From Parvibaculum sp045863935 (lineage in GTDB: Bacteria; Pseudomonadota; Alphaproteobacteria; Parvibaculales; Parvibaculaceae): 64,000 bases of DNA. The notes beneath the pieces were generated by a model that was not told where the DNA came from, did not search any database, and saw only the letters and a program-made list of their open reading frames with translations. Every line of letters begins with the position of its first letter. Position 1 is the first letter of the stretch. This document shows positions 36,544 to 45,152 of the stretch, piece by piece. The position numbers were made by a program, and so were the translations under genes. The stretch is from positions 31,393 to 95,392 of the forward strand of contig NZ_BTVP01000010.1 of assembly GCF_045863935.1 (NCBI RefSeq), read 5' to 3'.

Positions 36544-37992
36544 ATGGGAACGCTATTCTGGGATATCTGGCCTTTCCTGCTGGCCCTCATCCAGTTCGGC
36601 GGAATGGCGGGAGCGGCAATCCACGTCATGCTGACCAAGACCGACGAGCGCGCTGCCGCCAGCTGGGTCGGTTTCGTCGTGCTCGTCCCCTTCGTCGGCT
36701 GGATCGTCTATCTCCTGTTCGGCGTGAACCGCATCCAGCGCCGCGCGCGCGAATTGCGCGGCCAGAAACACGACATGCTGCTTCTGGCGCCGCTCCCCGC
36801 GAAAGCTGAAGAACGCGCCGCCGAGGGCGTCGTCCGCCTGCGCGAGCTGGAAGGCCTTGCGCGCTTCGGCCAGAAGATCCTTCCCGAAAGCTTCGCGCAG
36901 GGAAATGCCGTCGGCGTCCTCCTGAATGGTGACGAGGCCTATCCCTCGATGCTGGAGGCGATTTCGCGAGCAGAGCGCTCCATCGCGATCTCGACATACA
37001 TCTTCAACAATGACTCTGTCGGCCGGCGCTTCGTCGATGCGCTCTCGGATGCCATGGATCGCGGCGTTCGCGTGCGTCTCCTGATCGACGGCGTCGGCTC
37101 ATGGTACTCGCGCCCCTCGATCATTCCCCTCCTCGAACAGAGAGGCATCGACTACGCGCGCTTCCTTCACTCCTTCATGCCCTGGCAGATGCCTTATCTG
37201 AACATGCGCAACCACCAGAAGATCTTCGTGGTGGACGGACGTCATGGCTTCACCGGCGGCATGAACATCGCCGAAGGCAACGTGGTCGGCAGCGATCCGC
37301 GCAAGCCTATCCACGATTCCCACTTCCGGGTCGAAGGCCCGGTCGTCTCGCATCTCATGCACACCTTCGCCCACGAATGGAACTTCACCACGGGCGAGGT
37401 TCTCGAAGGCGACGACTGGTTCCCGGAAATCGAAAGCGTGGGCAACATTGTCGCGCGCGGCCTTCCCGCAGGCCCCGACATGGGCCTCAATCCGATCCGC
37501 TGGACGCTCCTTGGCGCGCTTGCCGAGGCCCGTCACAATGTTCGCATCGTCACGCCTTACTTCATTCCGGACGGGACACTCAGGACGAACATTTCTCTGG
37601 CGGCCATGCGTGGCGTCATCGTCGATATCGTCCTGCCAAGCACCAACAATCTGCCCTTCTGCGACTGGGCCTCGACGCCGGCACTAGCATGGCTTGCTCG
37701 CGCCGGCTGCCGTGTGTGGAAGACAAGCGGCCCCTTCGATCATTCGAAGATGATGACGGTCGACGGCATGTGGGCGATGGTCGGCTCCGCCAACTGGGAC
37801 GATAGGAGCCTCCGCCTCAACTTTGAGTTCAACCTCGAATGTTACGGGTCGGAATTCGCCCGCGAGCTCGACGGGCTGATCGAGCGGAAGATTTCGACCG
37901 CACGTCCCGTCACTTATGACGACCTCGTGAACCGCGCCTTGCCGCTGCGCATCCGCGATTCCTTCTTCCGGCTCGCTTCGCCTTATCTCTGA
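36544..37992 (+). CDS. cls: cardiolipin synthase
   Basis: A protein of 482 aa with two N-terminal membrane helices (residues 5-25 and 37-57). Two phospholipase-D motifs are intact: NHQKIFVVDG near residue 222 and DHSKMMTVDG near 397, each followed by the usual GG(M/S)N(I/W) context. It joins two phosphatidylglycerols to make cardiolipin in the inner membrane. The 3' end overlaps a convergent gene by 10 bp. Confidence 0.94.
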   Translation: MGTLFWDIWPFLLALIQFGGMAGAAIHVMLTKTDERAAASWVGFVVLVPFVGWIVYLLFGVNRIQRRARELRGQKHDMLLLAPLPAKAEERAAEGVVRLRELEGLARFGQKILPESFAQGNAVGVLLNGDEAYPSMLEAISRAERSIAISTYIFNNDSVGRRFVDALSDAMDRGVRVRLLIDGVGSWYSRPSIIPLLEQRGIDYARFLHSFMPWQMPYLNMRNHQKIFVVDGRHGFTGGMNIAEGNVVGSDPRKPIHDSHFRVEGPVVSHLMHTFAHEWNFTTGEVLEGDDWFPEIESVGNIVARGLPAGPDMGLNPIRWTLLGALAEARHNVRIVTPYFIPDGTLRTNISLAAMRGVIVDIVLPSTNNLPFCDWASTPALAWLARAGCRVWKTSGPFDHSKMMTVDGMWAMVGSANWDDRSLRLNFEFNLECYGSEFARELDGLIERKISTARPVTYDDLVNRALPLRIRDSFFRLASPYL

Positions 37993-39695
37993 GCGGCGCG
38001 GCCCTGTTCCAGGGCTTCCATTCGTGCAATGAGATCGTCCACCGTCATCCGCTCGATCGCACCTGAGCGCCACGTGGCTGGCATCCCCGCCTCGCAGGAG
38101 AGGTAGCGTATAGCCGCGGCACGGCACAGCGTGATCCCGCGCAGGTCCGGCACATCGAGCACATAGGTCCGCAGTCCGGCCTCATTCGCCGTCTGCCCGA
38201 GCCGTCGCATAGCCTGGAGACGGACTTCTTCGTCGGCAAGAACCGGATCTCGCGCATCGATGCCGATCGCGCTGCCGCTGCGGTGTCGCAACGACGGCAG
38301 GTCGAGCGCCGCAAGGTCGGCAGGCAACGGCAGGAGACTGCCCGGAAAGCGGAGAAACAGCCCGCGGCAATAGGGCCTCAGTTGGGTCAGCCATGCATGG
38401 AGACGGCTGGTCTTCCAGCCTTCATCGAGCACGATCTCGAAGAAAGCCATTCGGCGTTGTTCCGCCGAGAGCTGCGAAGCGAGTTCGATGTAGACGCGGC
38501 GAGAGACGAGATTTTCGAGTGTCGTCTGATGCAGCGTCACCACGAACACGGATCGAACGGCCTCATGCTCATCATCGCCCTGCCCCTGCACGAGATAGCG
38601 CAGCGCCAGCCGGTCGGCGATCACGAAGACGTCCTTGTCCTGTTCGATCTCCATGAGCTGTCGGGGTTCATAGGCAAGTCCGCCGATCTTGAATTTGATC
38701 CGGCACAGATAGATGCCCTTGATGCCTGCCGTTATGTCGAGAAGCGGCAGATAATCGACGGCGAAGTCGATCTTGTGTTCGGCGAGGCTGAGCCACTGGA
38801 CATCGCTTTCCTCCGCTCCACCGCTCACCGCCTCCTGTCCGGCATCCAGGGCGGCTTCTTCGGCCTTCAGCTCCGCGATCTGGGTCAGGGTCTGCTCGAT
38901 GAGAGCGGAGAGGCGTGCCTCCGGATCGGGCGGCCGCTCGATCGGCATCCATCCGCTTTCCAGACCCTTCCCCGGCTGCATTCCCGCCTCCACCGGTCTC
39001 GCCAGGCGCATCGTGCGCTCGAGGTCGCGAAGGCGGGAGACGAGCGTTTCAAGCTGTTGCACCAGCTTCGGCGGATCGTCGTCGCCGGGCGTCAGCGCTA
39101 GCTTCTGCAGTCTGCGCTCGACATCCTGCAGCATCGCATCGACCGACCGGGCAGGATCCGCGGCGGCGATACGCTTGGCCAATCGTTCGGCTATGAGGGA
39201 TTTGATCGCTTCCGAGGGCGAGTCCGCATTGGCGAATGCCTTGAACTCGACCTCGAAGACCTCCGAATGCACCGTGAGGTGGACATCGTTCTCTCCCGCC
39301 TCGCTTCCGGCGATGCCGGAGAGCGCCTGGCCGAAGAGATAGTCCATGATCTCTTCGCCAATCTGCTGGCACTCGGCTTCCGCCTCCTCCCGCGTTTTGT
39401 CGGCGAATGTGATGGCGAAGACGCCCTCGCCGCACTGGAAGAAGAGGCTATTTCCCCTGATCCGTCGCGACAGGATATTTTCGACCAGAAGATGCACATG
39501 CCGGGATACCAAAGGCCACTTCTCACCTACCCGCTGCCGGGCTTCGGCCAGGTCGAGCACAATGAGTTCGCCCACAAGCGCGGTGCCGTTCCCCCGCTGC
39601 CGGAACAACTCTGCAAGACGGTCGTCGACCGGCTTGCCCGCCGGTGCCGCAGGCTTCCTCCAGAAGACCATCCGCTCAAGCAGTGCACGCCACAC
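37983..39695 (-). CDS. degenerate GGDEF-EAL-like protein
   Basis: A protein of 570 aa with no signal peptide or membrane span. Residues 45-130 resemble a GGDEF domain, but the signature is replaced by CGEGVF (in FFQCGEGVFAITF). A coiled-coil-like middle follows. Residues about 310-550 resemble an EAL domain (YLPLLDITAGIKGIYL, where IYL stands for EAL; FFEIVLDEGW). Catalytic residues of both domains are missing, so it is more likely a c-di-GMP-independent scaffold or sensor than an enzyme. The relationship is my alignment by eye. Confidence 0.6.
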   Translation of the reverse strand: MWRALLERMVFWRKPAAPAGKPVDDRLAELFRQRGNGTALVGELIVLDLAEARQRVGEKWPLVSRHVHLLVENILSRRIRGNSLFFQCGEGVFAITFADKTREEAEAECQQIGEEIMDYLFGQALSGIAGSEAGENDVHLTVHSEVFEVEFKAFANADSPSEAIKSLIAERLAKRIAAADPARSVDAMLQDVERRLQKLALTPGDDDPPKLVQQLETLVSRLRDLERTMRLARPVEAGMQPGKGLESGWMPIERPPDPEARLSALIEQTLTQIAELKAEEAALDAGQEAVSGGAEESDVQWLSLAEHKIDFAVDYLPLLDITAGIKGIYLCRIKFKIGGLAYEPRQLMEIEQDKDVFVIADRLALRYLVQGQGDDEHEAVRSVFVVTLHQTTLENLVSRRVYIELASQLSAEQRRMAFFEIVLDEGWKTSRLHAWLTQLRPYCRGLFLRFPGSLLPLPADLAALDLPSLRHRSGSAIGIDARDPVLADEEVRLQAMRRLGQTANEAGLRTYVLDVPDLRGITLCRAAAIRYLSCEAGMPATWRSGAIERMTVDDLIARMEALEQGRAAQR

Positions 39696-39886
39696 GGGAC
39701 GCCTCGATCGTTACCGTCAGCCCCCCGTCCTGACGAGGATGGAGAAAAAACCTTTCCGTTACAAATTGGCTTTTAATGAAAAACCGCTGTTTCGACGTCC
39801 CTTGTCTACGTCTTTTTCCGGACTATGCTCGATCGGAAGCGGAGGAATAATCGCGTTCACAGACTTTCTCTCCGGGAGGCGCTGAA

Positions 39887-40147
39887 ATGACCGAAAAGAA
39901 ATCCGCCGAAGGAGCGACCGTCGAGGAGCTCCAGGCACAGATCGAAGCGCTCCAGAAGGCGCTCGAAGAGGCTCGCGCGGCGGCGCCCGAAGAGGCCGAG
40001 AGCATTCTCGCCGACGCGGAAGCGGTGCGCGAACGCGTCCAGGAAGGTCTTCAGGATATTCAGGGGCAGATCGACGCCCATCCCGTGCCAAGCGCGCTTC
40101 TTGCCTTCGGGCTCGGGTTCCTCATTGGCCGTCTTCTGACGAGATAG
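39887..40147 (+). CDS. ElaB/YqjD-like (DUF883) small membrane protein
   Basis: An 86-aa protein with a Glu/Ala-rich amphipathic helix (residues 10-60), a short PVPSALLAFGLGFLIGRLL membrane anchor and a final arginine. This is the YqjD/ElaB architecture; E. coli members bind ribosomes at the inner membrane in stationary phase. GGGAGG lies 7 bp before the start. It begins a three-gene set with the next two genes. Confidence 0.8.
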   Translation: MTEKKSAEGATVEELQAQIEALQKALEEARAAAPEEAESILADAEAVRERVQEGLQDIQGQIDAHPVPSALLAFGLGFLIGRLLTR

Positions 40148-40157
40148 GAGAGGCCTC

Positions 40158-40658
40158 GTGATCGACCCCACACCCAAAGTCCGCGCCCTCGCCGAGGCCG
40201 AACTCTACCGCGCCGAACTCGAGGCGCGCCGCCTTGCCCGCCGCCTCTCGCTCATCGGCATGGCCGCCTTCATCGCGCTCTTCGCCATCGTCATGCTGAT
40301 CGTCGCCGGCTTTCTCTATCTGTCGGAAATTTACGGCTATCCGCTCGGCGCGCTCATCACCGGCGGTGTGCTGACGCTGCTTGCCTTCGTTGCACTCCTT
40401 TTCGCCGCCAAGGCGCCGGGCCGCGCCGACCGGCTCGAACTCGAACTCGCGAACCAGACGATCGCTTCGGCGCGCGCCGATGTGAAACGCGATTTCGACA
40501 CCATCGAGCGCACGCTGAACGACCTCACGCTGGGCGTGCTCGGCCTCGTCAAGGGCGGCAGCGGCAGCCTGCCGCTCATCACAATTATTATAGGCGCGAT
40601 TGCCGCGACGAGCCCTGCCCTGAGGCGCTTCCTCATGCCCTTCCTGCGGAAGGATTGA
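40158..40658 (+). CDS. phage-holin-family / YqjE-like membrane protein
   Basis: A 166-aa protein starting at GTG 40158, with GGAGAGG 6 bp upstream. It has two strong membrane spans (residues 30-55 and 62-85), flanked by charged helices, and a hydrophobic C-terminal segment. It resembles YqjE-type proteins that accompany YqjD; the holin label is a family name only. Its role is unknown. Confidence 0.72.
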   Translation: MIDPTPKVRALAEAELYRAELEARRLARRLSLIGMAAFIALFAIVMLIVAGFLYLSEIYGYPLGALITGGVLTLLAFVALLFAAKAPGRADRLELELANQTIASARADVKRDFDTIERTLNDLTLGVLGLVKGGSGSLPLITIIIGAIAATSPALRRFLMPFLRKD

Positions 40659-40663
40659 GCCTC

Positions 40664-41152
40664 ATGCGTATCCGCGTGGCCGCCGCCGTTCTCGCCCTCT
40701 CCGCTCTCGCCGCCTGCGCGCAGCAGGCCCTGCCTCAGCCCGAGATCACCATGCGCAAGCCGCAGGGGCTCGTCGATGCGCCTGTCGACGATAGCGGCAC
40801 GCGCCTTGTCGGCCCGGCGGGCGGCGCCATGCTCGGCATGGCCATCGGCTCGGGCGGCGGTACGGAATGGGCTGTCGCGGCAGGTGTTGCCGCCGGCTAC
40901 ATCGTGGGCGGCTCCGAAGGGCCCTCGCTCACCGGCATGGCATCCAGCGCGCGCAACGAAGCCATTGCGAAAATGATGACGGTCCCGCTCCGTGAGCCCG
41001 TCACCTGGTTCACGGCGCAGGACAAGGCGAACGGCAAGGTGACGCCCATTCGCGAGTTCACCGACGAACGGGGACGCACCTGTCGCGACTTCGTGGAATG
41101 GCGCACCATCCGCGCGATGAACGGCCACACCTCCGGTACGGCCTGCCTCTAG
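40664..41152 (+). CDS. predicted lipoprotein
   Basis: A 162-aa protein from ATG 40664; TTG 40655 overlapping the previous stop is an alternative. It has a lipoprotein signal with lipobox LAAC, so Cys20 should be lipidated. A glycine-rich segment (GPAGGAMLGMAIGSGGG) and a C-terminal domain with two cysteines (GRTCRDFVEW and TACL) follow. It looks like the surface-antigen or 17-kDa class of small outer-membrane lipoproteins. It is co-directional with the two preceding genes and convergent with the next. Confidence 0.75.
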   Translation: MRIRVAAAVLALSALAACAQQALPQPEITMRKPQGLVDAPVDDSGTRLVGPAGGAMLGMAIGSGGGTEWAVAAGVAAGYIVGGSEGPSLTGMASSARNEAIAKMMTVPLREPVTWFTAQDKANGKVTPIREFTDERGRTCRDFVEWRTIRAMNGHTSGTACL

Positions 41153-41604
41153 TCGGCTTTCACCACAACAAGGGCGGAGCCGTTCACGCCGGTGACCTTC
41201 ACCCGCGCGCCCGCTTCGGCGTCCTCGCCTTCCGCAAGCCAGAGACTGTCGCCAACGCGGATCTTCCCGCTGCCGTTTCTTATGTCCTGCTCCACGACGA
41301 ATATACGGCCGATATAGGAAACGCCGCGCTGGTTGAGCGTCGGATGATCGCTCTCGATGGGATGGCGCGTGAGAAACTGCCGCGAGGCCCACACGAGAAT
41401 GATGGACAGAACGGCGAAGAGGGCGATCTGCGCCGCGACCGGCATGTCGATTACCAGCAGCAGCCCGCCGACGAGCGTCGCCGCAATGGCAAGCCAGATC
41501 GCGAGCACGCCCGGCGCGAAAAGCTCCACGATGGCGAGCACGGCGCCGATGATGAACCATATCCAGCGGCCGAGAAGCTCCAGGATAGTCGCATCGCTCT
41601 CCAT
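41149..41604 (-). CDS. nfeD: NfeD-family membrane protein
   Basis: A 151-aa short NfeD: two or three N-terminal membrane spans (residues 10-75) and a C-terminal OB-fold domain (GRIFVVEQDIRNGSGKIRVG, then LVVV near the end). It starts 3 bp after the SPFH gene stop, the classic stomatin-NfeD pair. Such proteins are thought to act in membrane microdomains and membrane-protein quality control. Confidence 0.92.
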   Translation of the reverse strand: MESDATILELLGRWIWFIIGAVLAIVELFAPGVLAIWLAIAATLVGGLLLVIDMPVAAQIALFAVLSIILVWASRQFLTRHPIESDHPTLNQRGVSYIGRIFVVEQDIRNGSGKIRVGDSLWLAEGEDAEAGARVKVTGVNGSALVVVKAD

Positions 41605-41607
41605 CGC

Positions 41608-42585
41608 TCACTCGCCTCCGGTGCGCGGCACCGAGCCGGAAGAAACGCGGCGCGGTGCGCCGCCCGGGCCCCCATCGCCGAATGCCTCGCGGGCAATGTC
41701 GCCGATGCCGCCGATCGCGCCGATGACGCTCGCCGCCTCGAGCGGCATCAGCACGAGCTTCTGGTTCGGTGACGTCGCGATGGCTTTCAGTGCCTCGATA
41801 TATTTGCCGGCCACGAAATAGTTGATCGCCTGCACGTCGCCCGCCGCAATAGCCTCGCTCACGACGGTCGTCGCCTTCGCTTCGGCTTCGGCCTCGCGTT
41901 CGCGCGCCTCGGCATCGCGATAGGCCGCTTCGCGGCGTCCTTCGGCTTCGAGAATAGCCGCCTGCTTCTCACCCTCGGCCGCGAGGATCGACGCCTGCCG
42001 CTTACCCTCCGCTTCGAGAATGGCGGCGCGCTTGTCGCGTTCGGCCTTCATCTGCCGCGCCATGCTGTCCACGATGTCGCGCGGCGGCGCGATGTCCTTG
42101 ATTTCGATGCGCGTCACCTTCACGCCCCAGGGATGCGTCGCATCGTCGACGACATTGAGCAGCCGCGCATTGATCGCATCGCGCTGCGACAGCAATTCGT
42201 CGAGGTCCATGCCACCCATCACCGTCCGGATATTCGTCATGGTGAGGTTGAGAATGGCGTTTTCGAGGAAGTTCACTTCGTAGGAGGCTTTCGCCGCGTC
42301 GAGCACCTGGAAGAAGACGACGCCGTCCACCGTCACCATCGCATTGTCGCGCGTGATGACTTCCTGGCTCGGCACGTCGACCACGGTCTCCATCACGTTC
42401 ACCTTGTTGCCGATGCTGTCGACGAAGGGAACGATGAGCCCAAGCCCCGGCGTCAGGCTGTGCGTGTAGCGCCCGAACCGCTCGACCGTATAGACATGGC
42501 CCTGCGGCACGATCTTGACCGCGCGCAGCAGGAATGCGAACGCAAGCGCCAGAGCAACAAGTACGAAAACCAGTCCGCCATCCAT
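41608..42585 (-). CDS. SPFH/band-7 (stomatin-like) protein
   Basis: A 325-aa protein from ATG 42585 with GGGAGGGG upstream. An N-terminal membrane anchor (residues 4-20) is followed by the band-7 domain (VPQGHVYTVERFGRYTHSLTPGLG), then a long Ala/Glu-rich coiled coil (residues 190-245) in which the EAEGKRQA-type segment repeats three times. It resembles QmcA and slipin proteins that form ring-like oligomers at the membrane. It pairs with the downstream NfeD. Confidence 0.93.
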   Translation of the reverse strand: MDGGLVFVLVALALAFAFLLRAVKIVPQGHVYTVERFGRYTHSLTPGLGLIVPFVDSIGNKVNVMETVVDVPSQEVITRDNAMVTVDGVVFFQVLDAAKASYEVNFLENAILNLTMTNIRTVMGGMDLDELLSQRDAINARLLNVVDDATHPWGVKVTRIEIKDIAPPRDIVDSMARQMKAERDKRAAILEAEGKRQASILAAEGEKQAAILEAEGRREAAYRDAEAREREAEAEAKATTVVSEAIAAGDVQAINYFVAGKYIEALKAIATSPNQKLVLMPLEAASVIGAIGGIGDIAREAFGDGGPGGAPRRVSSGSVPRTGGE

Positions 42586-42779
42586 GGCCGAGCCCCTCCC
42601 CCTTGGCGCATCTGTCGTTCGCGCCGTCCAATTCGGCATCGCCTCGCCGCGAATACCTGATGGTCAATCCTAGCCGATAATCTCTCCGCGCCAGCCGTTA
42701 TTTGCACCCGCCCGGCCGCCGGTTGGGGTTAGGATGACGCCGATTCTCCTCCCGGCCCGCGTCTTGAAGGACTTTCCCG

Positions 42780-43382
42780 ATGAAGCTCTATTGCTCGCAC
42801 ACCTCGCCTTTCGCGCGGAAGGTTCGCGTCATGATCCGCGAGAAGGGCGCGACCGCCCGCGTGACCGAGGAAACGGTCTCGGCGATGGAAGACCCCGCAT
42901 CGCTCCACGAGGCGAACCCCCTCGGCAAGATCCCCGCACTCATCATGCCGGACGGCTCTTCTTATTTCGACAGCCCGCTCATCTGCGAATTTCTCGACGT
43001 GACGCTCGAAGGCCCCTCGATGATCCCCGCGTCGCATGTCGAGCGTTTCCGTGTTCTGCGCCATCAGGCGCTGGCGGACGGCATCATGGACGCAGCCGTC
43101 TCCATCGTCTTCGAGCGCAACCGGCCCGAAGCCCAGCGTTCGGAAATGTGGATCGGCCGCTGGAGCCGCGCCATCGAGCGCAGCCTTGCCGTCCTTGAGG
43201 ATGAAGTTGTGTCGCTCGACGGGCCGGTCGATCTCGGCAGCATCGCCGTCGGCGCCGCGCTCGGCTATCTCGATTTCCGCCATGGCGGGCTCGGCTGGCA
43301 GAACAACCAGACAGAACTCGCCGGCTGGTGGCGCGACTTCGCGAAGCGTCCCTCCTTCGCCGAAACCGCACCGCCCGCGTGA
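42780..43382 (+). CDS. glutathione S-transferase family protein
   Basis: A 200-aa protein with an N-terminal thioredoxin-fold domain (LYCSHTSPFARKVRVM) that has the usual Ser/Thr glutathione-contact region, the cis-proline in GKIPALI and the DSPLICEFL contact. The all-helical C-terminal domain contains a degenerate N-capping box. It is probably a cytosolic detoxification or isomerisation enzyme; the substrate is unknown. It stands alone. Confidence 0.9.
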   Translation: MKLYCSHTSPFARKVRVMIREKGATARVTEETVSAMEDPASLHEANPLGKIPALIMPDGSSYFDSPLICEFLDVTLEGPSMIPASHVERFRVLRHQALADGIMDAAVSIVFERNRPEAQRSEMWIGRWSRAIERSLAVLEDEVVSLDGPVDLGSIAVGAALGYLDFRHGGLGWQNNQTELAGWWRDFAKRPSFAETAPPA

Positions 43383-43403
43383 GATATCAGCGCCCGCAAA
43401 ACA

Positions 43404-44498
43404 TCAGCGCCAAGGCTCGACCAGAATCTTCGCGTGCTTCTCGGGATTGCCGAGTTCTGCGAAAGCTTCCTTCACGCCCTCGACGCCCACCTTGCTCGTC
43501 ACCAGCGGCGAACCGTCGATCTTGCCTTCCGCGAGATGGCCAAGCGTCAGCGCGAATTCCTCCGGCGTATAGCCGAGCACGAACTGCACGTTCAGTTCCT
43601 TGTTGATGCCGAAGAACGGCTCGAAGCGGTCCTGCTCCATGCAGACGCCGACCACGACCACGCGCGCGCCGCGCGGCGCCCCCTCGAAGATCTGCTGGAT
43701 GACCCCCGGCACGCCCACACATTCGAAAATGACGCCGGGCCGGATCTTTGGCCCCATGCCGAGCAAAGTCATGATGTTGTCGGCATCGTAGCCTTCCGGC
43801 GTCGCCTCCTTCGTCCAGCGCGCATAAGGCGCCTCGACTTTCGGATCGAGCACGATATCGGCGCCCATCCGCTCGGCAAGCTTGCGCCGCGCGGGTGAGA
43901 AATCCGCCGCGATGATCGGATGCACGCCCTTGATTTTCAGGCCCGCGATCACGGCCAGACCGACCGGCCCGCAACCGATCACGAGCGGAATGTCGTCCGG
44001 CGTGAGGTTCGCCTTCTCGACCGCGTGCCAGCCGACCGCCATCGGCTCCGTCAGCGCCGCCTGTTCCGTCGGCAACCCGTTCGGCACCTCGAGCAGCATC
44101 AGCTCGTTCAGCACCATCTGCTCGGCAAAGCCCCCCGGCATCGTGTTCGAATAGCCGACCGGATCGACCTTCGCCTTGTCGCCGTTCATCGTGATCGCCA
44201 GCGGCATGGAGCAGACGCGCGTGCCGGGCTTCAGCTTCTTCTCGGTGCCCGGTCCATGGTCCAGCACTTCCGCGCAGAACTCATGCCCGAACACGATGTC
44301 TCTCTTCGTGTCCATCGCGAAGCTCGAGCCCGAGCGCCGCGCCGCCTCCACCATCTTGTCGGCGTGATGGAAGGCGTGCAGGTCCGACCCGCAAATGCCG
44401 CAGGCGAGCGTCTTCACCAGCACCTGCCCCCCTTGGGGCGTCGGTTCCGGCATCTCGTCGGCGACAAGATCGCCGTTGCGGAAAATGGCTGCGCGCAT
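43404..44498 (-). CDS. zinc-dependent alcohol dehydrogenase family protein
   Basis: A 364-aa MDR-superfamily protein from ATG 44498 with GGAGG 8 bp upstream. The catalytic-zinc ligands are in ACGICGSDLH and GHEFCAEV. The four-cysteine structural-zinc loop common in this family is absent; the corresponding region reads SMPLAITMNG. The nucleotide-binding motif is IGCGPVGLAVIAG. It oxidises an unknown alcohol with NAD(P). A 26-bp palindrome lies 64 bp upstream. Confidence 0.88.
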   Translation of the reverse strand: MRAAIFRNGDLVADEMPEPTPQGGQVLVKTLACGICGSDLHAFHHADKMVEAARRSGSSFAMDTKRDIVFGHEFCAEVLDHGPGTEKKLKPGTRVCSMPLAITMNGDKAKVDPVGYSNTMPGGFAEQMVLNELMLLEVPNGLPTEQAALTEPMAVGWHAVEKANLTPDDIPLVIGCGPVGLAVIAGLKIKGVHPIIAADFSPARRKLAERMGADIVLDPKVEAPYARWTKEATPEGYDADNIMTLLGMGPKIRPGVIFECVGVPGVIQQIFEGAPRGARVVVVGVCMEQDRFEPFFGINKELNVQFVLGYTPEEFALTLGHLAEGKIDGSPLVTSKVGVEGVKEAFAELGNPEKHAKILVEPWR

Positions 44499-44561
44499 GC
44501 TTCGTCCTCCAGGTTTTCTTGTTGGCGACATGCAAGCAGGCACGGCGTCTCCGCGCAAGAA

Positions 44562-44587
44562 AATAAATAGACTGAGGTCTATTTATT
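44562..44587. promoter_or_regulatory. 26-bp perfect palindrome, probable operator
   Basis: AATAAATAGAC-TGAG-GTCTATTTATT has 11-bp arms, is very AT-rich for this genome, and lies 64 bp upstream of the alcohol dehydrogenase start and across the stop codon of the SemiSWEET gene. TAGAC-N4-GTCTA is a TetR/AcrR-type operator shape. A terminator for the SemiSWEET gene is the alternative, since TTTATTTTCTT follows on the minus strand. Confidence 0.6.
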
Positions 44588-44857
44588 CTCGCCCGCGCGC
44601 CGCCGCGCCGCCAGCGTATTCGCAAGCACGATCAGGAAGATCGGCAGCGCCAGCAGCAGCGTGATGGCATTGGCGCCAATCAGCGCCATGTCGCGCTGAT
44701 GGATGCCATGCAGCAGCCAGAGAAAAATGCCGACGGTAAGGCAGGCATACATGGCGAGCGAAAGCCCCGACGTATCCCTTGTCTTGATGGTCTTCAGCGC
44801 CTGCGGCAGGAAGGCGAAGGTCGTGAGGAAGGCCGCGACATAACCGATAAAGCTCAT
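44579..44857 (-). CDS. SemiSWEET (MtN3-type) sugar transporter
   Basis: A 92-aa protein from ATG 44857 with three membrane helices. It carries the family's N-terminal GYVAAFLTTFAFLPQALKTIKTR, with the PQ motif, and the conserved LSLAMYACLTVGIFLWLLHGI. It would dimerise to move sugars down their gradient. Its stop lies in the palindrome before the alcohol dehydrogenase gene. Confidence 0.93.
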   Translation of the reverse strand: MSFIGYVAAFLTTFAFLPQALKTIKTRDTSGLSLAMYACLTVGIFLWLLHGIHQRDMALIGANAITLLLALPIFLIVLANTLAARRRAGENK

Positions 44858-44945
44858 GGAGCACCGGAAAAGGAGAACGGACGCCGCGCATATGACGCCT
44901 CGCCCCATCGGTTGGCAAGAGCCTCAGGCACTGCCTCTCTTCCCA

Positions 44946-45018
44946 CCCGCCCCTGGGGGCGGGTCAAACGGCCCGTCGGCGCAGCTTGTCTGCAAAGGCA
45001 GACTATCGCAGGCCGTTT
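44946..45018. repeat. nested inverted-repeat element
   Basis: CCCGCCCC/GGGGCGGG (44946-44963) forms one hairpin. AAACGGCC (44966-44973) pairs with GGCCGTTT (45011-45018), and inside it GTCTGC-AAAG-GCAGAC (44988-45003) forms a second hairpin. The unit sits between the SemiSWEET promoter side and a RelB-like remnant. It may be a terminator region or a relic of a repeat element. Confidence 0.4.
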
Positions 45019-45152
45019 GGGGCGGGGGCGCTCACTGAACCGGCACGAATTCCGGCATCGCGAAACAGTGCGCCGACGGACGCAAACTTCGTTCCCTTGC
45101 CGAGCTCCAATTCCCGGATGGCCTTTTCGGTCGCTTTGTTGGGAATCTTCAT
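45003..45152 (-). CDS. 49-aa ORF resembling the C-terminus of a RelB/DinJ antitoxin
   Basis: The ORF starts as ATGA on the stop of the acyl-CoA dehydrogenase gene. Its first 35 residues (MKIPNKATEKAIRELELGKG, then KFASVGALFRDAGI) resemble the toxin-binding tail of RelB/DinJ antitoxins, which reads IPN-x-ET...F-x-S-x-x-x-LF-x-D. The DNA-binding N-terminal half and any RelE toxin are absent. It is probably a remnant, though translational coupling leaves expression possible. Confidence 0.4.
   Translation of the reverse strand: MKIPNKATEKAIRELELGKGTKFASVGALFRDAGIRAGSVSAPAPNGLR

Noticed and set aside
40158..40658. Prophage holin
   Set aside because: The family label is phage holin, but no phage genes are nearby and the YqjD/YqjE-like neighbourhood explains it better.
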